Below are positions 12,301 through 52,567 of a stretch of DNA of 64,000 bases, piece by piece. The notes beneath the pieces were generated by a model that was not told the origin of the DNA, made no database searches, and saw only the letters and a program-made list of their open reading frames with translations. Source of the stretch: Actinia tenebrosa (taxonomy: Eukaryota; Cnidaria; Anthozoa; Actiniaria; Actiniidae); assembly GCF_009602425.1 (NCBI RefSeq), contig NW_022261627.1, forward strand, positions 126,422-190,421. Reading direction: 5' to 3'. Every line of letters starts with the position of its first letter. Position 1 is the first letter of the stretch. A program made the position numbers and the translations under genes.

Positions 12301-14753
12301 TGTACCTATCAAACTTGATATTGTCCTTTACCTTTGGTTCCTCTAGTTGTTGCTGGTGTTCTGTCGTTTGCTGTAAGTGTAATTCTTCTTGATTATTCTT
12401 GTCGACACAGACATTAACGTGGATGTCTGCAACATTTACATCTCCTACAGTGTGGTCCCCTTGTTGTGGAACTGCTTGAACTACTTCAAATATTGAATTA
12501 TCTGGGACATTAAGTACTGCTACTNGTGTACGGGACAATAAACTATCTAATTGAAAAAGGAAACCATAATATTTTGAAGTATTCAATATATTCATAAAAG
12601 AATAAATGAAATATATTTAATTTATAACAGGTTATAACATGTCAGCATGTCAGTAAAATGTCATAAATTAGAAACCACAACATTTGTTTATGGTACTCTG
12701 ATTACAGCATTTTCACATGACATCACCCTCCATATTGGTGCACTTTGGACAATAACTTTGTCATTAGTTTCTTTTGTTAGGTCACCAATATGGCTGCCAT
12801 CTCTGTTGTCAGACATGAAGTCACAGCCGCCATATTGGTGTACCTTTGACAATAACTTCCTCATTAGTTTATTTTGTTAGGTACACCAATATGGCTGCCA
12901 TCTCTATTGTCAGACATGAAGTCACAGCCACCGTATTGGCATGTACCTTTGACAATAACATTGTCATTAGCTTTTTTCGTTAGTTACACCAATATGGCTG
13001 CCATCTCTTTTGTTAGTTAAAACTCTACGGAATGGGTGAAAACACTCTTTAGTCTCTTGAGCCAATATTATCCTGTCCCATCTATGAATTGAAATATTAT
13101 TCCCTTCTATTCATCATAATTTGATTTTGATTTTGAATAATGCTTAAACTCCAGAGTACTTCTCTGTTGATGCTAATGATAATTGTGATAAGATGATGAT
13201 AAAACATACCTTGACAAGTTGATGTCACCATGGTTGATGTATCATAAGGCACCACATCAACTGGAAGCTGAACACTACTAAACAAACATCAGTTATTTAA
13301 TAAATTAAAGATACTTTTTGGTTTGACTCACGATTGAGGGTCATTTGTAGATGGACCATTATGTTTTGACTGCAAGGTGCTAGTCTTCATCAGGTGATGG
13401 TGTACTGGATGGTGTACTGGATGGTGTTTCAGTGATTTATTCCTAGACATTTACTTTTTCTATTTTTTATTTTTCAAAAACTAATTCTTTACAATAGTGC
13501 AAGAAGCCCTTTTGAAGGTACATCGCACCAAAATACATGGTACCATCTACATATACATTAATAATTTTTATTTAAAATCTCTCTTTTTGTTAATATGCAC
13601 TTAATCAAAAAACTGAGTTTATGGAGCACTAATCCCAATGCAAGTCTCATAGCTCAACTAAGTCTAACTGAAAGCAATGTAAAGGCACCTGTGGCAGTGG
13701 CTATACAGTGGCTATCCATGTACGATCCCAGATCTATCCACTTTGAATTAGTTAGGGTTGGTTTGAGAGGATAGAGAAAAAGCTGGAAAAACCCTCAGAG
13801 TCAAAAAGAGAACCAATCAAACAATCACCAATTTATTTTTATACAGAATTGGACTGGTTATAGCTTTAGCATCCAAAGACATAATTGACCAACCAACTCA
13901 GCTCATTTGTGGAGACTGGGAATAGAACCTTGGCCCACAGAGGTCAGGTGGGTCTTTTATCACCACACCCTCCTGATTCCTAAAAATATTCAAGTCTCAG
14001 TCCTCTACTTTGAGTTTGGTTACATACGAATCTACTACCTGCATAATTTACAGTCACCCCTCCCCCCCAACACATGCCCCCCTCCTCTCAACCAACAAAC
14101 ACACACTTTTTAGTGTTCCTTGACAAGAACTCCGATAATTAAAAAAATCAATAACTATAACTAAAAACCAATGCAAAACTCAAGATGAAAGAAAAGCAAT
14201 GATAATATAAGATTTAAAAGTCAAATTTAAAAAAGCAAAAACATGAATTAGAATCTCCAATAAAATAGTAATCAACTTAATAATGAAACACCATACACAA
14301 ATCTTTTTTAAAAAAAACATAAGAGCGTTACAAGTTTACTATACATGATTTATGATTTATGAACAAAGTACTCAGCATGAGATATTTTAAAATATTGTGT
14401 TGATAGGTTCACAAGTGAGTTTACGTTCTTTAACAAATTATTATTATTTTACGATACCCAAGTATTAAACAGAAAATTTTGACTAGCCAGATAATTCATT
14501 TACTAGAATATTAGGCATAAATATAGCTAACTAAAATCAAAATACAAAAGAAATAATTGAGAAGTTTATGAACATACCTTGCTAGAGAGACATCTTGAGA
14601 ATGCGAAGCGACCACTTCATTGAAACAACTCGCTGGTGTAACCGCCTCAAAACCGTTCTTTTCTTGGTCTACATGATGTCCTGCCTGAAAAGCACTTAAG
14701 TTGAAGGCTGGTAGCCCCGTTACATGAACGCTACAGTCCTCATTACTCTCCAT
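9397..14753 (-). CDS. HMG20A: HMG20A/HMG20B-like HMG-box chromatin protein with U1-type zinc finger, nine exons
   Basis: Exons (minus strand): 14753-14578, 13277-13210, 12546-12332, 11715-11627, 11521-11395, 10991-10865, 10747-10301, 9795-9704, 9519-9397; phases agree throughout, giving 487 aa. The HMG box spans about residues 170-250 ('[20 protein letters not shown]', '[13 protein letters not shown]', '[11 protein letters not shown]') and is preceded by a basic stretch. A C2H2 finger (C-x2-C-x12-H-x5-H, first Cys about residue 334) is of the U1/matrin type. The C-terminus ('[10 protein letters not shown]', then '[11 protein letters not shown]') follows the vertebrate HMG20A coiled-coil region. 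In vertebrates HMG20A/B join LSD1-CoREST repressor complexes and control neuronal genes; that role here is inferred. Human HMG20A/B, as I know them, lack the finger. The A/B choice is not resolved, because this looks like the pre-duplication gene. One N lies in exon 3. Confidence 0.94.
9989..10070. mobile_element. Short palindromic MITE, 'CCATGTTGGT' arm family
   Basis: In HMG20 intron 7. The left arm ACGTCATAGCCGCCATGTTGG pairs with a right arm reading CCAACATGGCGGC. A homologous copy lies at 46,595-46,682 in ferlin intron 52. Related arms recur at 12.7-13.0 kb and 44.4 kb. Edges are approximate. Confidence 0.7.
11052..11180 (+). mobile_element. SINE-like fragment
   Basis: In HMG20 intron 5. 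It begins at a pol III B-box-like block (GGTTCGAGTCC) and continues into a body containing 'TTTTTCTCCGTGTTCTCTGG'. The same body, in better or worse form, follows B-box-like sequence at 45,001-45,130 and, reversed, at 31,797-31,965 and 53,338-53,425. The A-box half is missing or degraded. Confidence 0.5.
12020..12290. repeat. (CAT)n/(ATC)n trinucleotide tract in HMG20 intron 3
   Basis: Long imperfect CAT/ATC trinucleotide array starting about 40 bp inside the intron after exon 3. On the gene's strand it reads GAT repeats that keep the exon 3 frame open as an Asp-rich stretch. Short frames called here on both strands are products of the repeat, not genes. Confidence 0.85.
12717..13016. repeat. 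Three tandem copies of a ~100-bp palindromic MITE-like unit
   Basis: Units start at 12717, 12815 and 12915. Each has a left arm with 'GCCATATTGG' and a right arm 'CCAATATGGCTGCCATCTC' around an AT-rich loop. The array lies in HMG20 intron 2. The arms resemble the dispersed elements at 9,989, 44,388 and 46,595. Confidence 0.85.
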
Positions 14754-15142
14754 TTTTCTCTGTTGTTCTTCTCTTTGAATCAGCTTTGCTCTTTGCTTCT
14801 GACATCTGAAGAACGCCTGAGTCGACTCGGCATTTACGACACAGGAAACCCAACGAAATTTATATCTTAAAAAAATGATATAAAAATTTTAGGTTTGAGG
14901 AATTATAAAAAGCTCATAAAAGTGAATTAAGGACTATTAAATTATAGCAGTAAAGTAATCGTATAGTAGGTTAGAAATATGTATGTATGTTTTTTGGGGG
15001 GAGGGGAGGGTTGTACGGTTAATGATTCTGGATTCATGTAGATACCACTGACCACTAGGATATTCGTTTTCTCTTCTGTTTCCATTTATTAATTTATTAT
15101 TTTGTTTTCTTTTTATGTTGTTTTACGAAAGAAAATGTCGTA
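14754..15142. promoter_or_regulatory. Probable bidirectional promoter between HMG20 and NHLRC2
   Basis: The two start codons face away from each other, 389 bp apart, with no other gene between. No clear TATA box is seen. A G-rich run (G6-A-G4-A-G3) lies at about 14,995-15,010, roughly 130 bp upstream of the NHLRC2 start. Transcription start sites cannot be placed from sequence alone. Confidence 0.6.
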
Positions 15143-15143
15143 A
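15135..15143 (+). promoter_or_regulatory. Two-codon upstream ORF overlapping the NHLRC2 start
   Basis: ATG-TCG-TAA directly precedes the main start; the last A of its stop is the first A of the main ATG (TAATGG). A scanning ribosome would meet this ATG first and stop at the main start, so it could damp or gate translation if the transcript starts upstream of 15,135. Confidence 0.5.
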
Positions 15144-18100
15144 TGGCTCTGTCAGACAGTAAAGTTGTAAAAAGAATCGATAAAATCACATCCGAGTTAA
15201 AAACCTCGACATCAGAAGAAGAAAGGTTTGATAAAGTTTCTTCGTATTTGGAGACTCTTGAAGATGACGATGGTACAAAAATACCTGACTTTGACGAAGA
15301 TTTGGAGTGGCTAAACTGCAAGAGCTCCTTGTCTTTTAAAGAACATCTGAGAGGGAAGATATGTGTGCTTGATTTCTTTACTTATTGCTGTATAAATTGC
15401 ATGCATATTCTGCCTGATTTGGAAGCCCTTGAGAACGAACACTCGGAAGTCGATGGTGTTGTCATCGTTGGGGTACATTCTGCAAAATTCGACAACGAAA
15501 AGTCATCAGCTAATATTCTTAGTGCAGTGATTCGCTATGACATTCAGCATGCAGTTGTCAATGATGCTGAAGCCAAGATGTGGCATACATTAGGAGTGGC
15601 TTGCTGGCCAACACTTGTGGTAGTAGGACCATCTGGGGAAATATTATTGTCTCTCGTGGGAGAAGGGCATAGACAGACATTGTTACATTTTGTTGGAGCT
15701 GCTTTGAAATTTTATAAAGGAAAAGGTAAGTTAGTATGCCAAGTGGAATCTATGATATCATTGTACAGAATAAGCAAACTTGTATCACACCTCAAGTTAT
15801 ATGTACCACTCCATTGAAACTACAGCCAATCAAAATGGAGGAAGGCCATTGTATATTCAACATTGTTATTCCACTATTCCTTCCCATCAGACATTGTGGT
15901 CTGAACTATATCAATTGTGTGGGGTTTTGATGCTCTCTTGTGGCATAATCCCACTTGTCTATCGTGTTATATTGTACACACAAGGCTTGTGCATAGAAAA
16001 TACAAGTGGTTCATGGGATATTCCATGGTTTGACACTCAAAACCTCTGTATAACTAGTATAACTATTGTATTATCCCTGGAAAGGGATGGGATAAGAAAA
16101 ATTGGAAGGGCTAAACTTTTGATATGATGACAATCAAACCCACCATGGTAAACTTTGTTATGAATAACGACTGTGAAGTAGGAGGGGGTGTGAGAGGACG
16201 TTATGTTTTCTGTCACCATGGCAATATACAATTTTGCACTTGTGTTTGGGGAGTACCGTAAAGGATATATTCTGACTTTCATATTCATGCGTAGGTCAAA
16301 TCAGGGACCACCCAATTGGTATTTGTCTGGCCAAAGATGAGATACCAAAGACAGGTCTGTCGTTTCCTGGTAAAGTGTGTGTTGACAGTTCAGGCAAGAG
16401 GCTTGTCGTTGCAGATACTGGTCATCACAGATTACTGGTCATGAGTGTTGAAGGTGTCATACATCATGTGATTGGCGGAGGAGAGAGGTTCCAAAGTGGG
16501 TTTCAAGATGGGGATTTCATTGCAGCAAGGTTTCATTCCCCTCAAGGGGTTGCAATGCAAGATGAGATCATTTATGTTGCAGATACAGAAAACCATGCCA
16601 TCAGAAAGGTATTCCATAAAATCCTAGTAATAATTAACCCCCAGTTGTAAGTTCCCAGTTATAAGCCCACTAGTACCCCTTCTCCTGGTTATAAGCCCAT
16701 CATGCACCTCTGGTATCTTGCATGATGGTGTTGCTGCCTCAAGAAACAATGATTGAGAAAATAAAAGATATGACCATATCTTGTTCATCCAGACATCTCT
16801 TGTGTGTTCCAGTTATAAGCCCCCCACCCCTGTCACAAGCCAAACCATCAAAAGCCCTCACAAATGAGTACTGTATAACCTCAGGGCTTATAACAAAAAC
16901 AAATTATGGTAATTAATTAATTTGTTTAATTTGATGACATCATGTACTTACCTCACGCAGCTGCTGTCAGTAGCCAATTACATGTCAATATAATTCCCAG
17001 GTTGATTTGAATGGTAAAAGTGTAACTACTGTTGCTGGAACTGGACAACAAGGGAATGACAAGGAAGGAGGTGGTATTGGAAAAGGACAGCCTATCAGCT
17101 CACCCTGGGATGTGATTATTGGGCCTCCTCCAGGTAGGTTTAAAAAAGATAAAACAGTTTTCCATGTTTGATACTAAGATCTAAGCATATAAAATGATGA
17201 GAGGACATAAAGGTGCTGACACACGGTGCAACATTGGACCCAACATTGCAAGCAATTTTAATCGGGGTGACACACCTTGCAACAAAATCATGCAACATCA
17301 CTTGTGTCAGCCTGCTATGTTAAGATATATGGTCAGCAGCTATAAATTTGGTGCAAGCTGATTAGCTGGAAATTTCAAAACGTTGCATGTGATGTTCACA
17401 TGATGAAATTTGTTGCGCGCAATGTTGCAAGAGTAGAGCGCGATTCAACTTCAGATTTGTTGCATGCAACGTTGGGTGCAACAAGTTTGGGGTAGACACA
17501 CGCTGCAACATTCCTGATGGTGTGCAATGTTGCATGCAATGTTGCACCGTGTGTCAGAACCTTAAGAGAAGTAGGAAGCCACCACATGAAGAAGAGTGGT
17601 TTCCAGCTTTTCAAGTGCCATTATGTCTNGTAATTTAAAAAAAATGAAGGGAGTTAAAGCCCCAGCTCCTCCCCCTTTCTGACTGTATGAGCGATTCTCA
17701 GGAAATTCTTTGCATCACAGGATCAAAAACAGAAGAAAGTAAGAACGCTGTATTGTATGTTGCAATGGCAGGAACCCATCAAATATGGGCCCTCTATTTG
17801 GAGGATGGATCTTGGCTTAAAGGAGGGTAAGATTTATATATGTATTGCATATGGCATTCACAAATTATAAGTTCTAAGTAACCAAATATCAATTTCATTC
17901 AACTCTGAAACAACCTCTTGGCTAATCTAAATAAGGGCACAGCCAACGCACAGATTGAACCCTTAAACAACACTCTCTGGGATGATGTAATTCAGGGCAT
18001 GGCCAACTCACAGATCAAATTAAAATTTATCGTGTTGGATCTCGTAAAAAGAGGACATTTTGACTCACTGAAAGGATTTTGTAGTTCCCAGAAAGCTGGA

Positions 18101-21100
18101 ACATGTATCCGTTTTGCTGGAAGTGGAGATGAAGCCAACCGCAACAACAGCTACCCACACAAAGCTGCCTTTGCACAGCCGTCTGGTCTTGCACTAGCGT
18201 TTATCAAGTCTTCCTGGTCCTTGTTTGTAGCTGACAGTGAAAGTAGCAGTGTTCGTGTTGTTGATATTGCAACTGGAGCTACCAAGGCAGTGGTAGGAGC
18301 TGACAGAGACCCTAATGTGAGTGACCATTACATCCTGACACCTTCTACCATGGCCACTTATATTACCGTTTTCACACATAAGAGAATCAGTGATTTACAA
18401 TTTGAATAGCTACTGAGTTCTTCTGAAGTAGAGTCTGGTAGGGTTTTCTGATTTATTGATACGTTAAGAGAGAATTGTTTTCGTATTCAAGCAGTGAGCG
18501 CCAAAAACTATTTTCTAGAATAAAGGCTGTTGCACAAGGCTAAAATCTTGTTATTCAGAAAGTTTAACTTGTTTGGAAGTGCAGATGACCGATGAAAGTG
18601 GAATCAAAGTTTTAACCCAAATCAAAAAAATTTGAATCAAAAATGAGATTTAGGCCTCCATTTGCTTATTTCCCATATATCTTCTATAAAAGAGCCTGAC
18701 AAAGCAACATTCTAACACAAATGCAACAAAACGTCTTTGTAAAATTGAAAATACCGCTTCAAACAGGCATTTTATCATAGTACATCAGTTTCTAACTGTT
18801 TAAAAAAGGTTTTGAGTGTTAACCCAAAACGAAAATTGGAATCAAAACTCATACGAAAGTCTATTTTTTGGCGCTTTTTGCCATTATTCCTCNTTATTGA
18901 AAAAAATTTCCTCTTAAAAAGTTAATGCGTTACTAAAAGTTATCGCGTCATGATTTGTTAGACACTTGTCTTGAGCAGGTTCCAAATCACTTTTGACTGC
19001 GAGAGAGATGACTAACAAAATATCACAGAGGCGTGGCTGTTACCGTGACCGTGAAAGCGCGGTATTTTAGTCTTGTGATTGGATGAGGGCTAACCTGGGA
19101 TGATATAAGCATCTTCAACACTGTGTTATAAAGTAACTGTATTTAACGTGGGTAGTTCGTTCAGCTTATAGCTGATATCCCAGGAACCTGGCGGTGCGCA
19201 CTTAACCCCTGATCTCCGTAGGTGCTTTGTTTTAAGAGTATTTAAAGCTGAAGGTACACGGATTAGAGAAGACGAGACAGATAGGGAAATCCTGAGGATC
19301 AAACAGTTGACCTCTAACTCCCTAGGCTGCGCACGAACCAACTGAGCTACGCCTGCTCCTGATAATAAAAAGGTATACTTGTACTTTCAGAATCTGTTTG
19401 CTTTTGGTGATGTGGACGATAAAGGGGTTGACGTCAAGCTTCAGCATCCTCTTGGAGTAGCTTGGAATTCCGTGTCACGAGAATTGTACGTTGCTGACTC
19501 TTACAATCACAAGGTATATTACTACGGAATTNAAATTTTTTGTATGGCTCTAAAACACTTATTTTAGAGGCGTGCTTTGGTGTGATGTAATGTGGTGTAG
19601 TGTGTTGTGATGTGGGGTGCCGTGGTGTGTTGTGCCGTGGTGTTGTGTAGTGTGGTGTGACAGTGTGGTGTGGTGTGGTGTAGTGTGGTGTGGTGTGGTG
19701 TGGTGTGGTGTGGTGTGGTGTGGTGTGGTGTGCTTGTATACCATAAAGTCAAAGTCCGAGTATTTTGATTGGATGAGCTGCAATGTCACCGCTTTGTTTG
19801 CTTTAACGAATGTCGTTCTATAAGTTCTGCAGCACGACGAGGCTCTTGATTGAATCTTTACAGTTTTCTAAAGTCTTCCATTCTTTTAGATCAAGAAAAT
19901 CATTCCCTCTGACAAGACATGCACCACTTATCTTGGTGATGGCAAGCCCAGCCCAAGCCTCTTGGACGAGCCGGGTGGGTTGTGCATCAGTCCGGATGGT
20001 CAGCGGATGTATGTGGCTGATACGAACAATAGTGCTGTTCGCGTTGTCGATCTTGCCAGTTCTCAAGTCACCAAGGTATAACACCAACACTACACGTATT
20101 TACCCTGCACACATTTTTATCAAACGCACTCTTTTCAAACATAAGAAGTGTGCGCATCCTTATTAAGTGAGTGTGCCCTCTCAGGGATAGGAAGGGGATA
20201 TTGATTGTACATCTGCGTGCGTCTTTACTAGTTGAGCTGATTAAATAAAAAAATAGGCGTCCACTTTCTCTAACGGCTTTTGTAATCATTCAGATTACAG
20301 TAATAGATCGAGAGAGCCATCGTAGCAGTTTTAAAAAACCTCGGGAACAAACAGATTGCGGCCATGTCACACAACGTGCAATAAAACGAATAACATCAAC
20401 TAGAATACCTGTAACGCAACACCCTCCAGTGAGCGTGACACCACTGAAAGAGATCGAGGTCAAGTTGAATATTAATTTGCCAAGCAGTTGTAGTATCACT
20501 GAGGAGGCTATCAGCAAGTGGCAGGCATGCTGGCTGAACGACGACAAACAAGGTAAGATTTTTACTTGATCTTGTTATGAAAAAACTACCATACCGTACC
20601 AACGCTCACCATGCACCATAACCACCATGCATTCTGACCTCTCACCGCCATGCAGCACAACCACTCACCACCATGCACTCTTATCACTCTCGCACTGGCC
20701 ACCATGCACCATAACCACTCACTACCATGCACTCTCATCACTCTCACACTGGTTACCATGCACCATAAACACTCACCACACCATGCATTCTTACCATGCA
20801 ACTGACACTCACGTACCAGCATAACTCACCACTATCATGCACGACCACCATCCATCACCACTCACCTTCATCATTATACCTTGTAGGGGATTCTTCAAAN
20901 CAGAACTGTTTCAGTCCACCATTAGGAGTCTTCACGGCGGATTCATTGAGCGCCGTTACCATAGCAACCTGGCCAGATGTCCCGACATCACAGCAGTCCC
21001 TTACCATGCAGGTTCTTGACAATCAAATAATTAATATTATTAATATTTATTATTTATGATATTTATTATTTATATGTTTATTCAAATCTCTTTGACTTAG

Positions 21101-21313
21101 CCGTCGTCTCTAGTTTATTTGCTCGATGTGGTTCAGTGTACTTATTGTTTATAACATATAATCTTTTTTATCCTCCAGATTGAGGCGTTGGTGTATTACT
21201 GTGAGCCAAGTGGTACATGTAGGATGGAAGGCCTGATATACCATGTACCATTTGTGTCCCAAGACGTGACGGACCATAATACATTGGTGCTCAATCATAA
21301 CCTGAAAATATGA
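15143..21313 (+). CDS. NHLRC2: NHLRC2 orthologue: thioredoxin-like domain plus NHL-repeat propeller, ten exons
   Basis: Exons: 15143-15725, 16295-16608, 17001-17133, 17721-17826, 18085-18316, 19391-19513, 19890-20075, 20294-20552, 20887-21011, 21179-21313; phases agree, 731 aa (human about 726). Exon 1 carries the thioredoxin-like fold with '[10 protein letters not shown]' (Cys82, Cys83, Cys86) and '[10 protein letters not shown]'. Exons 2-7 carry the NHL propeller, with diagnostic blocks '[12 protein letters not shown]', '[12 protein letters not shown]', '[12 protein letters not shown]', '[10 protein letters not shown]' and '[14 protein letters not shown]'. Exons 8-10 form the C-terminal beta-rich region. 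NHLRC2 is an essential, mostly cytosolic protein in mammals whose enzymatic role is unsettled. The acceptor of exon 5 was chosen to keep frame ('GTAG' then TTCCCAG). Introns hold a MITE, a SINE and minisatellites. Candidate poly(A) signals are at 21,717-21,726. Confidence 0.97.
17211..17562. mobile_element. 352-bp MITE with TAA target-site duplication (PIF/Harbinger-like)
   Basis: In NHLRC2 intron 3. Terminal inverted repeats of 26 bp differ at one position: the left arm starts AGGTGCTGACACACGGTGCA, and the right arm mirrors it with AGGTTCTG. TAA flanks both sides (17208-17210, 17563-17565). A 3-bp TWA duplication is the hallmark of PIF/Harbinger transposons. The interior is rich in 'GTTGCATG' subrepeats and has no coding capacity. 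Confidence 0.88.
19126..19362 (-). mobile_element. tRNA-derived SINE
   Basis: Read on the minus strand it opens with an A box (GTAGCTCAGTTGGTTCGTG, 19352-19334) and a degenerate B box (GGTCAACTGTTTGATCC, near 19,312-19,296), followed by a non-tRNA body. It ends about 28 bp upstream of NHLRC2 exon 6, so it contributes to that intron's 3' end. The spacing fits pol III internal promoters, but the stems of a functional tRNA are not formed. Confidence 0.75.
19580..19733. repeat. (GGTGT)n microsatellite in NHLRC2 intron 6
   Basis: Imperfect then nearly perfect GGTGT/GTGTG repeats. His/Thr-rich frames read here on the minus strand and Cys/Val/Trp-rich frames on the plus strand are products of the repeat. 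Confidence 0.9.
20600..20830. repeat. Minisatellite of 'ACCATGCACCATAACCAC' type
   Basis: Degenerate repeats of roughly 55-65 bp, mixing ACCATGCAC, ATAACCACTCAC and TCATCACTCTCACACTGG blocks, in NHLRC2 intron 8. No coding meaning. Confidence 0.75.
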
Positions 21314-23422
21314 GTCTGCTGGGGGCATCGAAGCTCAACGTCTCTATGGTGAACTTTGATTCCAAACTTCCTTGTTTTCTGTTTCCAATGTCTGTGCTTC
21401 CGTCTGTATTTTCCTTTTTCTGTCTGTCTGTCCACATGCAGTCATAACTAAATGTCCCCTTCAATCGTCTTACAGGCTATCCCAGCGCCCACCTATGACG
21501 TCATCATCGTTNCCGTGACGACGCCGACGTAATCTTAGATGACGTAAGACACCAGCTAGACATGACCAACGCTTGAATTGGGGACCTTGACATTGATAGA
21601 ATCCTGAATTACCTAATGATTAATGATAAATACTTAAATATAGTAATCTTAATTGTCTGACATGCTTTGCTGTNAAAAAGTAATCCTTTTTTGACATCAT
21701 GACATTATTCATGATAAATAAATAAATGGCACGAGGAATCATAAACACTTACACACACGGAATATTAATATTCATATCTAGCATCAATTTTGTTTAAGAA
21801 TCGAAAAGTGACCCCTCAGGGAAAATTACGTATGTGGCTTTGATTCGTAGAAAGCAATCGAAAAGTAGTAGAAAAATAATTTTAAAAATCATTATATTAA
21901 GTGAAGGAAGTATATTAGTGTATTGAAGGCTAATAATTTTTGATAGTGTTAAATCCAATATATTTATGCTCGTTTTTTTCACACAAAGGATGAGTTTGAC
22001 TTAAGAAAACACAAATAAATTATTATGAATCCATGGTAACCAAAATAAATCTGTCTTCACTCTTGGGAAAATGTCATTTTTCTCAACTTGAAAATAGCGG
22101 ATTGAAAAATTAACATTTAATAGCTTTTAAAAAGCTGGAATCAAAAAAGAGAAAATTCAATATTGTGGTCGTTAAACATGCAGGTTATAAAACATACCTG
22201 TTTAAATATTGTTTGTAAATTAATCTTAATTATTTAAGATTGATTGCTTTTGAGAATGCGACTTTTGACAAGAAAGATTTTTGAGCAGTCAAATTCACCG
22301 TAGAAACAATAACACTCGGTAATTTTGATTTCAGCAGAAAGTTTCTAGAAACAGGAAACAATCTTGGAACTCGGTAGATGCAACTTTTACATGGGCATTG
22401 TCTTAAATTGTAGGAATGAGAGAAAANATGGCGACTTTGTGTACGTTTTAGAATTATATTCTACATTTTGTAAAAGAGTTATGTAGTGATAATGTCAACT
22501 TTTTAATATAAAAAAACTTCAAATTAACCGTAAAAACTAAATTTGGGTGTTCACTTTTTCTTTAGTAAATGTTGTGCACGCGATTTGGTAAGGTCTTTTT
22601 GGGCTGCGGTTTCTCCGTGGCGCATGCGCAATAAAGCAGCAGACACCGTTGGCAATGAGCTACAGTATGCTAACACATAGCTTAGGCTACCAAAACCCAA
22701 ACAACTATTAGAATATATTATTAAAAACAAAGATAACAGATATACAATGTCTAGTCTGCCACAATATAGCTATGCTTAGTGGTTTTATACACTTTGGCGG
22801 AAACTGTATCGTTTTTCATAGCCTGAACTGAGGAAAAAATAAAAAATGTTACGATCCAAACTAAAGAATTTACTTAATACTGACCTGCTGGAGAGAAGCA
22901 TAAAACACTGTGTAGGAATGAAGTTTTTTTCTGCCAATCTCTTTTTCTTTCTTTTCAGATAATTTTTACTCGGTCTGGCTCCTAGTAGTCCGCCCCAGCC
23001 TTCTTCAATATTCTTCTCCTTAAATTAAAGTAGTTTTGGACTATAAGCAGATAGAAAACTCTACTTTTGAACATCGTAGTAATGTTATGGCTCAATGCTT
23101 TAGAAATCTATTCCTTCTCTAGATGTCTCAATTTAAAACTAGAATTGACAAGATATTGAACTATGCATGAAAATCCAGCGTAACTATAGAAATAGAAAAT
23201 GCCAGAGAAAACGTAGCCATAGCCAATCAATGTAGGCGTTGTACCAATAATCCGCATGTATACTGGAGCAGAGGACATCCAAGTGAAAAGACGCCAATTA
23301 TTTCTTTGAAAAAGCGGAGCATTTCATCACAAGTGTAGCGGAATTGATTCTCTCTTTGATGCGAGTGGAACCACTGTTCCAGGTGTCGCACGAGCAGGGT
23401 CGATAAAGTCAAGATCTTTAAG
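21314..23422. other. NHLRC2 3' UTR, intergenic stretch and ferlin 5' flank
   Basis: It starts with the 3' UTR of NHLRC2 (AATAAA overlaps at 21,717-21,726) and ends with the upstream flank or 5' UTR of ferlin. A CCAAT motif lies near 23,224. No further gene, RNA gene or complete transposon was recognised. A minus-strand frame at 23,227-23,484 is the shadow of ferlin exon 1. Confidence 0.6.

Positions 23423-52567
<29,145 letters not shown>

Noticed and set aside
19564-19823. Long His/Thr-rich and Val/Trp/Cys-rich frames
   Set aside because: Read from a GGTGT microsatellite inside an NHLRC2 intron.
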